A DNA stretch of 64,000 nt from CBDBBY01 sp965203215. Lineage in GTDB: Bacteria > Pseudomonadota > Alphaproteobacteria > Rhodobacterales > Rhodobacteraceae. Shown here piece after piece: positions 34,352 through 42,370 of this stretch (position 1 is the first letter of the stretch; the number at the start of each line of letters is the position of its first letter). The notes beneath the pieces are model-generated. The model made no database searches. It saw only the letters and a list, made by a program, of their open reading frames with translations, and was not told where the DNA came from. The position numbers and the translations under genes were made by a program. The DNA lies in the NCBI GenBank assembly GCA_965203215.1, contig CBDBBY010000001.1:3782001-3846000 (forward strand), given 5' to 3'.

Positions 34352-35182
34352 TCATGTCCGGGTATCATCGCGTGATTGAAAGTGCGGAAACGACCGGACG
34401 CCGGTGCCTTCCGCTTGGCGGCGCTTCGTGTATCTTTCGAAAGCTTCGACGACAGGCGCAGGCTGCCAGTCCACGAGAGCTTGGCGGTAGCTTGGCCGTT
34501 CAGTTATCCTCTCGAACCATGCCTGAAGGTGCGGCGTGCGCTCAAACGGCCAGTCCATCAGTTTGAAGCGGTGGACGTTGGGCATCCACGCGATGTCGCT
34601 GAGAGTGAAGTTCGGCCCTTCGAAATATGTCCGGCCATCGGACAAGAGCCTGTCGAGATGCCGGAATCCTCCATCAGTTCGGGCAATCGCGTCGTTGAGC
34701 CGATCCTTCCCGAACCCATTGGCAAAGTCGATCCGGAACTGGCGCAGCCATTCGTTTTGATGCAACTTCTGGAAGGCCGCTGCGGTTTCAAGTGACGGAG
34801 GCGGACCGACGCGAAACAGGAACTCGAAGGTCAGGAGTTTCAAATCGAGCTGCGCAGCATCCGCCATGGCCAGCAGCCTATCGGAGCCAACCTGCGCCAG
34901 CGGGCTTTCGGCGCCCGCGACGTGGCCGATGATATCAATCGACTCGATAAACAGTCGCCCGTCATCCACAAGCGCCGGAACCAGTCCCTTGGGGTGGATG
35001 CGCTGATATTCCGGCGTTGCGTGCTCGTCTTGTTCGAGGTCGATCAGGTGGCTTTCGAAATGTCTGTCGATTTCGGCAAGTGCTATCCGGACGAGCTGCG
35101 AACAGCTGGACATTGGTGCGTGCCACAAGTGGATGCCCTTGAGGGACTTGAGCGTTTGTTCGATCGGTTCAATCTCAGGCAT
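34352..35182 (-). CDS. Glutathione S-transferase family protein
   Basis: About 276 residues. The N-terminal thioredoxin-like domain has HAPMSSCSQLVRIALAE and the cis-Pro/Glu-Ser site GLVPALVDDGRLFIESIDI. A helical C-terminal domain follows, with YFEGPNFTLSDIAWMPNVHRF, the usual GST N-capping region. Longer than the typical 200-230 residues at both ends. The ATG at 35182 is preferred; a GTG at 35206 would add eight residues. A fragment of a close paralogue lies at 37250-37435. Confidence 0.9.
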   Translation of the reverse strand: MPEIEPIEQTLKSLKGIHLWHAPMSSCSQLVRIALAEIDRHFESHLIDLEQDEHATPEYQRIHPKGLVPALVDDGRLFIESIDIIGHVAGAESPLAQVGSDRLLAMADAAQLDLKLLTFEFLFRVGPPPSLETAAAFQKLHQNEWLRQFRIDFANGFGKDRLNDAIARTDGGFRHLDRLLSDGRTYFEGPNFTLSDIAWMPNVHRFKLMDWPFERTPHLQAWFERITERPSYRQALVDWQPAPVVEAFERYTKRRQAEGTGVRSFPHFQSRDDTRT

Positions 35183-35206
35183 ATTGTCATCTTCCAATAA
35201 GTTCAC

Positions 35207-35837
35207 GCGGTTTCCAACCCTTCAGGGCGAGAATTTCGCAGGCCTTGTGCGGCGTCAGCCGGGAATCGGACTTCGCTGGTTGCTTTGAACGGTTTGGATT
35301 CCGAGAGGGCTTGTTCGCAGCCAAGGAACTGGGGGTGCTGTCCGATTGGAAGCATGGATTCGAAATGCCGGCGAGGAGGTCAAGGCGCGAATGAATGAAA
35401 TTAAGCAGCATTTGAACGGTGGGCCGATTGCCCGCGATATCGCCGGTCTGAAGACGCACCCGCAATTGGGGCGAAACAGTTGCGACTTGTGTTAACTGCT
35501 TCAAGGTCGACGACCAACGAGCGCACTGCCGTCCTCGCCGGAAATGCGGATTACCGGTCAGACCCGGAGTTGTGGAAAATGCCCCAAATCAAACTATCAT
35601 GAGCCGGTTCAAACGGTCGGCGTGCCGCAGTTCAAAAGCGGATGCCAACGCACAGGTCGCCATCGAATGTTGCATCGAAAACAATCGTCGGGCCAACTTC
35701 CTTGATTGGAGGGCTTGTCGTGCAACAACCGCCTGACCAATATTCATGAGATGTACCCCGCAGGATCCAACCGAACAGTGCCAAATTACTTTCAATACCC
35801 GCTATAGAATTAGCCCAGTTCCGGGCGCACGACGAAC
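35207..35837. other. Gene-poor region with a possible coding remnant
   Basis: About 630 bases without a convincing gene. A plus-strand frame ending at the TAA at 35493-35495 looks partly coding (AWIRNAGEEVKARMNEIKQ then IARDIAGLKTH), but I recognise no family and it has no clear start. It may be a decayed gene. Confidence 0.3.
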
Positions 35838-36317
35838 TTACGTGATCGATCTCCTGCTTAACCGTTCTAATTCAATATAGACCTCCGGGTAAAATACTTG
35901 AGCCGTAGCCACATCGCTCATCTTCAGTGTAACGTTGAGGTCTGAGTGTTCTATTTCAATCACCGATGAATTTTCTTTATTCCTCATTTCAGTCAGCACA
36001 CCCTTATAATTGCTGGTAATGACCAGATCGTTCGTTTTTTCATCTCGGTATCCACTAAAATATGGCGTCACGATAACACATTCATTGAAAAAATCACCTG
36101 TTATCGACACTAAACCAATATAAACTTTTTCGTTTTGCATCGTTAATTCAATTGGTTGTTTATTTTCGATTGCTTCATATATCATTAAATGCAGCGACTC
36201 GCCCCGATCTTTCGCTGCAACTTTAGCAAATTCATGCTTGCCAAAACGAATCCTCAAAATAAGATTCAAAAGAAATGAAAGTCCTACGCCAACTAAAAGT
36301 GCTGTCATGCTTTCCAA
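35838..36317 (-). CDS. Small membrane-anchored protein of unknown function
   Basis: 159 residues. One N-terminal membrane segment (TALLVGVGLSFLLNLIL) is followed by a soluble domain containing ENKQPIELTMQNEKVYIGLV and PYFSGYRDEKTNDLVIT. The latter resembles a set of uncharacterised membrane proteins with a KVYIG-type beta motif. Codon use and low GC differ from the surroundings, suggesting transfer. The next gene upstream encodes two membrane spans and might be its other half. Confidence 0.55.
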   Translation of the reverse strand: MESMTALLVGVGLSFLLNLILRIRFGKHEFAKVAAKDRGESLHLMIYEAIENKQPIELTMQNEKVYIGLVSITGDFFNECVIVTPYFSGYRDEKTNDLVITSNYKGVLTEMRNKENSSVIEIEHSDLNVTLKMSDVATAQVFYPEVYIELERLSRRSIT

Positions 36318-36494
36318 TTCAAATCCGGTAGGATGGCTTATTGCTTTGAGTCCGCAACCACAAGATATTGATTCTCGCCGAAGCAGGACTTTCGGCTCGA
36401 AAATTCGGTCGGAATTGACCGGAATTCAACCGTTTCGCCCGGATTTCAGCGCAAATTAGAAGGATTCGCTGCCCCACGTCAAGGCACAACCGCA
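36318..36494. repeat. Left arm of an imperfect inverted repeat
   Basis: At 36332-36356 the sequence GATGGCTTATTGCTTTGAGT and the following CCGCA recurs in inverted orientation at 36541-36565 (20 of 25 positions). The second copy is inside the small membrane protein gene. It may reflect a duplicated coding scrap (PVGWLIALSPQ versus PTGWLVYLSPQ). Confidence 0.35.
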
Positions 36495-36800
36495 TCAATC
36501 GGTGAACTCAGACGGCACCGAACGCACAAAATGTAGACCCTGCGGACTTAAGTAAACAAGCCATCCGGTAGGAATAGTCCATTCCGAGATAATGGAGATT
36601 ATCAAGTTCATAATATTGAACGTTAGTAAGAATTTGATTATAATCTTTGCAATAATTAGTAGAACAATACCAACAAAAGCTGATAAGAAAAAAAGGCGAT
36701 ATCCAGCCGTTCTGATAATCTTGTATTTTGTTAAGTTCAAAATCGATAAGAACAGGCATCCATTAACCAAAGGTATTATCAATAAAAAAAGATTTGTCAC
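36495..36800 (-). CDS. Small two-span membrane protein, possibly truncated
   Basis: 101 residues with hydrophobic segments at about 3-20 and 36-65, and a short C-terminal part SEWTIPTGWLVYLSPQGLHF. It resembles the N-terminal membrane part of longer uncharacterised proteins whose soluble part looks like the product of 35838-36317. It could be the upstream half of a split gene. The AT-rich composition sets it apart from the neighbouring clusters. Confidence 0.4.
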   Translation of the reverse strand: MTNLFLLIIPLVNGCLFLSILNLTKYKIIRTAGYRLFFLSAFVGIVLLIIAKIIIKFLLTFNIMNLIISIISEWTIPTGWLVYLSPQGLHFVRSVPSEFTD

Positions 36801-36864
36801 GTTATTTCAAGATCTATTGTCAGATAAAAGTGCTATTTATATTATTTATATAAATCAAGAAGAT

Positions 36865-37053
36865 TCATTCTTCTCTTTCTGTATTACTTAATCTTGACTT
36901 ATCTTTTAATATATCACTAACCATTTCCATCCGCTTATCTAATGCTTTACCCTTATCGCTAGCCAGAAATTCATCAACGTCAATGTAAGGGTAGCCAAAT
37001 TTAGTATATTTAACGTGAGAATCGGGATTGTCATTCTGCTTTTTTTTGGGCAT
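36865..37053 (-). CDS. Small hypothetical protein
   Basis: 62 residues, highly charged (MPKKKQNDNPDSHVKYTKFG; later LDKRMEMVSDILKDKSRLSN). No known family. It lies in the same AT-rich patch as the two small membrane proteins and on the same strand. A second, weaker minus-strand frame lies between this gene and the GST fragment and is not listed. Confidence 0.4.
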   Translation of the reverse strand: MPKKKQNDNPDSHVKYTKFGYPYIDVDEFLASDKGKALDKRMEMVSDILKDKSRLSNTEREE

Positions 37054-37249
37054 TTCTAACTGTCTCCATTATTCTGAAGATTGTATGAGCCAATGTCTTG
37101 GGAGATTGTATAACCCTTTGTGGCAGTCTTCAAGAGAGGCATACCCGTTTGTTTCCGTATGTTCCATTATGCGCTTTTTATCTATCAGAAATACTGTTTT
37201 TGTTCTTATTAGATTCGAGGTAGTGCGAACCATCTCCCCATGACACGCC

Positions 37250-37435
37250 CGGCCGTTGGCCAAGAATCGGTCGAGATGCCGGAACCCTCCATGGGTGCGG
37301 GCAATTGCGTCGTTGAGCCGGTACTTCCCGAACCCATTGGCAAAGTCGACCCGGAGCTAGCGCAGCCATTTGTTCTGATGCGACTTCTGGAAGGCCGCGG
37401 CGGTTTCGGGTGGCGAAGGCGGACCGGTGCGATCT
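37250..37435 (-). pseudogene. Glutathione S-transferase fragment
   Basis: About 185 bases that match the inside of the GST gene (34632-34815) at the nucleotide level on the same strand. Both contain, for example, CGTCGTTGAGCCG, CCCGAACCCATTGGCAAAGT and CTTCTGGAAGGCCGC. The fragment lacks both ends of the gene. It is a relic of a second GST copy or of a local duplication. The following 270 bases before the Rieske gene hold no recognisable gene. Confidence 0.75.
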
Positions 37436-37709
37436 GGTTGCCTGACTCTTCAAAGATCCGGCAGGCCTTGGAGAGCCGTTGAGCATAATATTTGGCCAGT
37501 TTCCCGCGTTTGCGGCCGGGATCGAGCAGCTTCCCGGCAATCGACCCAAAGGAGACGAGGTTGCCGATTTGGCGTCAGGGCTCAATGCATGCCGGATTGT
37601 CGAGATCTCTTCCCCTGTTCGATTCGCGGGACAGAATATTCAATCGTTTCGCATTCACGCTCGGCCGCAAGATCATGTGGACTGCGACTAAAGGCGAACC
37701 AAGAAACCT

Positions 37710-38774
37710 TCAATCCGCAGAAGCTTTCGCAGCCATGCGCGCGATCTGCCGCGCTTTTTCCACTCCCTCGTCTACTTGGATGTAGACCATGCTCGTGTTC
37801 GATGCGAGCTCCATGTTCTTCTGGGTCAACTCGAGGATTTCTATGTCCTGCTCCAAGGTCTCGACCGTGCTGGCCCATATCGACCTGAGCGCATCCTTGT
37901 CGAACCGGCGGTAGTGGCAGTGGACCGTGAAATAGTGACATGAGCTCTCGGTTTCGGGGGTGACGCACGTATTGCCGCGGCTGACCGCCAACGCGCCTTC
38001 AGGAGGATCGCTGTCGGCCGATTCGAAGTCGTAACCCGGCTTCCCTCGGACGTTCTCGCCGAATCCCTTGAAGGTCCGCACATAGCAGGGAGGCCGGAAC
38101 TCGATGATTTGCCACCGGTCGACAGGCGTGTCCCGCCCAAGCGACTTTCGGTAGGCAGGCGGCGGGGGCTGCTTCTCGAGCCAGCGGCGCACGGTGACCC
38201 TGTCAGGACTTGCGATCATCTCGATTTCGGCGCGTTCGCCGTCGCTGGCTGTTCCGATCGTCGTTTTGTGGACGTAGCCGATGTGGCTGAGGTCCATCAG
38301 GTTGTCCACGCTGAGCATGAAATTGCAGCCGATTTGGAACGAGCCGACTATGGAACTCCAGTCCGGATCCTCGGCCCAGCGCCAATCGGGGATAAGCGCC
38401 GGATCGGCCAGCGCGGGAGAACCTGGCCACGCCCAGACGAAACCGTAACGCTCCAATAGCGGATATTTGCGGACGCGGGCTCTCGCAGGTACGGAAGTGG
38501 TGCCAGGGACATGCGTGCACTTGCCTTCGGTGTCGAAACGCAGGCCGTGGTAAGGGCATTCAATCGTATCGCCGATAAGTTGGCCCGGGCTTAGCGGCGC
38601 AAGTCTGTGGCAGCATATGTCTTCAAGGCCGACAGGGTCGCCGGCTTCCGTGCGGAACAGCACGAGGGGTTCGTTAAGGATGATCCTCCTGAAGGGTTTG
38701 CGGGCGACCTCCGCGCTTTCCGCGACTGCGTACCAAGCGCTCCGCTGCAGCGGAGGCGGCTTGTGAACTGTCAC
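37710..38774 (-). CDS. Rieske non-heme iron oxygenase (aromatic ring-hydroxylating or demethylating type)
   Basis: 354 residues with an N-terminal Rieske [2Fe-2S] domain: Cys54-x-His56 (CCHRLAP) and Cys73-x-x-His76 (CPYHGL). The C-terminal catalytic domain has a mononuclear iron site Asp161-x2-His164-x4-His169 (DLSHIGYVH). The length and single-subunit layout resemble vanillate O-demethylase oxygenase (VanA) and related phthalate-type oxygenases. A reductase gene is not adjacent. It is the last gene of an operon with TctC and TctA-TctB, so the oxygenase may act on the aromatic or carboxylic acid that these import. Confidence 0.9.
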   Translation of the reverse strand: MTVHKPPPLQRSAWYAVAESAEVARKPFRRIILNEPLVLFRTEAGDPVGLEDICCHRLAPLSPGQLIGDTIECPYHGLRFDTEGKCTHVPGTTSVPARARVRKYPLLERYGFVWAWPGSPALADPALIPDWRWAEDPDWSSIVGSFQIGCNFMLSVDNLMDLSHIGYVHKTTIGTASDGERAEIEMIASPDRVTVRRWLEKQPPPPAYRKSLGRDTPVDRWQIIEFRPPCYVRTFKGFGENVRGKPGYDFESADSDPPEGALAVSRGNTCVTPETESSCHYFTVHCHYRRFDKDALRSIWASTVETLEQDIEILELTQKNMELASNTSMVYIQVDEGVEKARQIARMAAKASAD

Positions 38775-38828
38775 GGCGATTCCTGCCTCGGGATTGCGGG
38801 CTGGCCGATCCGGCCAGCCCGCTTGCGA

Positions 38829-39908
38829 TTATTGTTCGCCGAGCGCGATGTAATCCTGGAAGAACTGCACCATCTCTGCAGGAACGGTTGCGACCGCCTG
38901 TTGGGCCAGAAGAGCGTTCTCGTAGGAAACGAAATTCACGGGTTTGCCGAATGCCTTCTCGTGCGCGGCAATGAATTCCGGATCGCTGGGCAGATCCTCC
39001 CACCCGGCCTTGAGCGCTTCAAACGCTTCATCCGACGTACCTTCCGGAAGCCATACCGAAAGGCCCATGTTCGAAAGCGCTTGCAGAACCTTGTACGCCT
39101 CCCAAAGCTCGCCGGATGGCTCCGTGCCGTGGATGGCGGCGTGAAGCTCGTCAAGTCTGGGAACGCCGAGATCGATCAATACCTGGGCGGGAACCGGGTT
39201 TCCGTCGGCGTCGAAGCTCGGGTAATGGACCCAAAGCATGCCGGGGCCGTTGTCGATGAAGGCTTCCTTTGCTCCCGAAGCGTAGGTGCCGAAGTTCGAC
39301 CCGATCACGTGGACTTCGCCCGAAATGAACGCTGGAAGCTGCCTTGCTTGGCCGCGGTAGCCGGGAACGTAGTGGTAATCCACGCCGAGGATGTCCATGC
39401 CGAGCCGCTGGCGAAGGTCCAGCGTCGAAGACGGGGACAGGCCGGCAATCACGATCCGGGTGTCGGCTTGGCCGATCTTCGTCCGGTCGCCGCCGGGAAC
39501 AACTTCCTTCGAGATGATCGCGGTGTCGATCGCGCTCTCGCCGCCGACCACGCGCATTTTGGAGTAGTCGAACCGGACGCCTTCGCGTTGGGTCATCTGA
39601 GCGATGGATAGCCATGGGGCGCAAAGCATCTCGGATCCGTCGTTCGGCATCTCGTTCGAAGCGTAATTGTTCGCTTTCAGGCCACCGGCGCCGTCCATGT
39701 TGTTGATGATGATTTCGGGCTGGCCCGGGATCGTACGCGCAAGATGCGGAACGACCACGCGGAAGAAGCTGTCGGTGCCTCCGCCCGGCGCGTATGGCAC
39801 GACGCAGGTGATCGTTTTGCCTTCATAGAACTCCTGTGCCGATGCTTGGCCGACGAACATCGCGGCCAGACCCGATGCGGCGAATGCAAGGGATTTGATG
39901 AGATTCAT
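38829..39908 (-). CDS. tctC: Tripartite tricarboxylate transporter substrate-binding protein
   Basis: A 359-residue periplasmic TctC-type receptor. It has a signal peptide (to about QASA, residue 24) and the family block TITCVVPYAPGGGTDSFFRVV. The PGQPEIIINNMDGAGGLKANNY region binds the carboxylate ligand in relatives. It is followed by the Rieske oxygenase gene and preceded by the TctA-TctB fusion, all on the minus strand. Confidence 0.9.
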   Translation of the reverse strand: MNLIKSLAFAASGLAAMFVGQASAQEFYEGKTITCVVPYAPGGGTDSFFRVVVPHLARTIPGQPEIIINNMDGAGGLKANNYASNEMPNDGSEMLCAPWLSIAQMTQREGVRFDYSKMRVVGGESAIDTAIISKEVVPGGDRTKIGQADTRIVIAGLSPSSTLDLRQRLGMDILGVDYHYVPGYRGQARQLPAFISGEVHVIGSNFGTYASGAKEAFIDNGPGMLWVHYPSFDADGNPVPAQVLIDLGVPRLDELHAAIHGTEPSGELWEAYKVLQALSNMGLSVWLPEGTSDEAFEALKAGWEDLPSDPEFIAAHEKAFGKPVNFVSYENALLAQQAVATVPAEMVQFFQDYIALGEQ

Positions 39909-40015
39909 GTCATTGTCTCCTCATATTGAGTCAGTGGTTTTGTTGTTTGCGCCGAATTGCGCACGCGGTTCGGCGGCCCGCGATCCGGCCTGTGGATTCA
40001 GCCGAATTCCCATAT

Positions 40016-42034
40016 TCAAAACAGCACCCCGAAGATCTTGCCGAGGTACGGGCGTTGGAACGGTATCGCCATCAGCTCGTCGTAAAAGAGCGTGATGAAG
40101 CCGTAGCCGCAGACCGCGTAGATCGCGGCCTGCCAAAGAGGGCGTTTTGCCCAAAGCAAAAGATATCCCAGGATGAATGCGGCAATCGCCAGCTTCTGGC
40201 CAATGAGCCAGCAGCCGAACACGGTCGCGGCGACAATGGCGACAAACCGCAACCCGGTCTCGAAGTCCGCCTCGGCATATGCCGCCCGCATCGATTCGCT
40301 CCAGCTCTGGCCCGGTTCTTTGTCCGATCTCGCCGCTTTGAATTCCTTGGCGAATATGGTGGCAAGTAGCGCCAGCGCAGCGAGGCATACGGCAATGGGA
40401 TACTGCCTGTTCGTCGGATGGAAGTCGATCGCGAGAGCCGCCGCCGCGGCGAAGGCCGTCACGAAGAACGAAGCGAGCATGATCGAAACCAGCGGATTCC
40501 GCTCGCCGCCTTCAATGCTCAGTTTCCCGTCGAGGGCTGTGTTCACCGTAGGAGCCACGGTGCGCGCCCGGAGGATTCCGACGCTCGTGAAGACAAGCGT
40601 GAGCAGAATCACGATTCCGATGATTATCGAAGGCGTGCGCTCCAGCCAGCCCAGCGTTCCGTAGACCCGGTTGGAAATGACGAGCGCATTTTCCATGTTC
40701 GGACCGAGCACGAGCGCGATGATCAGGGGAGGGCGCGGCCATCCCGAACGCTTCATTACTAGGCCGAGCAGGCCCATCGACCACATGAGAATCAAGTCGC
40801 CCATGGATTTGGCGCCGAGCCAGGATCCCATGAACACGAACAGAATCACAACCGGAACGAGCAGATGGCCGTCGATGAAGATCGCCTTGGCTACCTGCCG
40901 TCCGAGGACCATCAGGAGAAGCGCCGATGCGACGTTCGCAATGATGAGCGTCCAGACCATCGAAAACGTGATATGCAGGTTGGAGGTCAGCATTTCCATG
41001 CCCGGCCTTAGGCCCTGGATCATCATTGCGCCGAGCAGGATCGCCATTGCGAAGTCGCCTGGAATGCCGAATGTTATGGTCGGGATCAACGCCCCGCCGC
41101 GTTGGGCGTTGTTGGCGCTCTCCGGCGCGATCACGCCTCGGATGTCGCCGCGCCCGAACTCGCTTTTCCCCTTTGTGGTTTGTACTGCCATTCCGTAGGC
41201 TGCCCAATCGACGATTGAGGCTCCCAGTCCTGGAAGCATGCCGATGTAGGTGCCGAGAACCGAGCTCTTCAGCATCAGCCACCAATTGTTGAGCGCGTCG
41301 CGAATGCCTTTGCCCATTCCGCCTTCGCCGCTCTGGTCTTGGGGAACTCGCGAAATCGACGTGTTTTTCGTTGCGAGCTCAAGCAGTTCCGGGATCGCGA
41401 ACAAGCCCAGCACGACGCCGACCAGCGGCGGCGTGTTCAGCAGATACTCCACCCCGAAGTAGTAGCGGGGCTGGCCGTTGAATGTGCCTTCGCCGATTGT
41501 TCCGAGCATCATGCCGAATGCGCCGATGACAAGGCCCTTGGCGACGGATCTGCCGGAAAGCGAACCGACCATGCAAATGCCGAGCAGCGAGAGCATGAAG
41601 TACTCGGGCGTGGAGAACAGCGTCAGGATCGGCTTGATGAGCGGCATCGAAACCGTAAGCATGATCGCGCCGAATATCCCGCCTATCGCGGAGCAGGTGT
41701 AGGCGGCGCCTAGCGCTCTGTTGGCTTGGCCCTTCTGCGCAAGCGGATAGCCGTCCAAGACAGTCGCTTGGGACGCGACGGTTCCCGGAATGCCCAGCAT
41801 CACCGAAGCGATGGTATCGCTGGTGGTGGTGACTGCGAACATGCCGAGCATCAGCGCGAACGCGGACACCGGTTCCATAGTGTAAGTGAAAGGCAGCAGC
41901 AGGATCAGCCCCGTGACGCCGCCGATCCCGGGCAGTGCGCCCAGCCAGATGCCTAGAAAAATCCCGAACGCCAAGTACCCGATGGCGGGCCAGCTGAAGA
42001 CCTGGATCAGGCCGGCGATCAGCGCTTCAATCAT
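40016..42034 (-). CDS. TctA-TctB fusion membrane component of a tricarboxylate transporter
   Basis: 672 residues. Residues 1 to about 505 are TctA, with the GALPGIGGVTGLILLLPFTY and MLGIPGTVASQATVLDGYPL signatures and about eleven membrane spans. The last roughly 150 residues add four spans resembling TctB (from PLVSIMLASFF to the end). The TctB-type small subunit is normally separate, so this is a fusion. It heads the TctAB-TctC-Rieske operon. A repeated motif site at 42145-42164 lies about 110 bases upstream, oriented toward this gene. Confidence 0.88.
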   Translation of the reverse strand: MIEALIAGLIQVFSWPAIGYLAFGIFLGIWLGALPGIGGVTGLILLLPFTYTMEPVSAFALMLGMFAVTTTSDTIASVMLGIPGTVASQATVLDGYPLAQKGQANRALGAAYTCSAIGGIFGAIMLTVSMPLIKPILTLFSTPEYFMLSLLGICMVGSLSGRSVAKGLVIGAFGMMLGTIGEGTFNGQPRYYFGVEYLLNTPPLVGVVLGLFAIPELLELATKNTSISRVPQDQSGEGGMGKGIRDALNNWWLMLKSSVLGTYIGMLPGLGASIVDWAAYGMAVQTTKGKSEFGRGDIRGVIAPESANNAQRGGALIPTITFGIPGDFAMAILLGAMMIQGLRPGMEMLTSNLHITFSMVWTLIIANVASALLLMVLGRQVAKAIFIDGHLLVPVVILFVFMGSWLGAKSMGDLILMWSMGLLGLVMKRSGWPRPPLIIALVLGPNMENALVISNRVYGTLGWLERTPSIIIGIVILLTLVFTSVGILRARTVAPTVNTALDGKLSIEGGERNPLVSIMLASFFVTAFAAAAALAIDFHPTNRQYPIAVCLAALALLATIFAKEFKAARSDKEPGQSWSESMRAAYAEADFETGLRFVAIVAATVFGCWLIGQKLAIAAFILGYLLLWAKRPLWQAAIYAVCGYGFITLFYDELMAIPFQRPYLGKIFGVLF

Positions 42035-42144
42035 TTTGCAGGGAGTCCCGGCGGTTCGCGCGGGCCGGTGCCGAAATCCGAACCAGCAGAATGCTGTTCG
42101 CTGGAACTGGGTAGAACTGTGGATTCAAGCATAAAGCGCAGTCT

Positions 42145-42164
42145 TGCCCACTATTGTCCCACTT
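42145..42164 (-). promoter_or_regulatory. Repeated direct-repeat motif, site 1
   Basis: Minus-strand sequence AAGTGGGACAATAGTGGGCA. It contains two AGTGGG units 11 bases apart. It differs from site 2 at three of 20 positions. The divergent space between the TctA-TctB gene (minus) and the metallophosphoesterase gene (plus) is otherwise unannotated (42035-42370). Confidence 0.6.
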
Positions 42165-42370
42165 GTCAAAGGATAAGTGTTTCAAGCGCGGGAAGTCCGC
42201 ATGGAACGCGGAAATGCTCGCACTGGGCCGACGATATCCTTTGCGAAATCCCGTTGCCACGCAGTTCCGCTCGGCCGAGACCGTTCGCCTTGCCATGGGT
42301 TTGTTGACAGCGAGCGTTTGGGCTGTTTCACATGGAACAATTGCGTCGGCTGCGGTGCGCGAGGTTCAGG

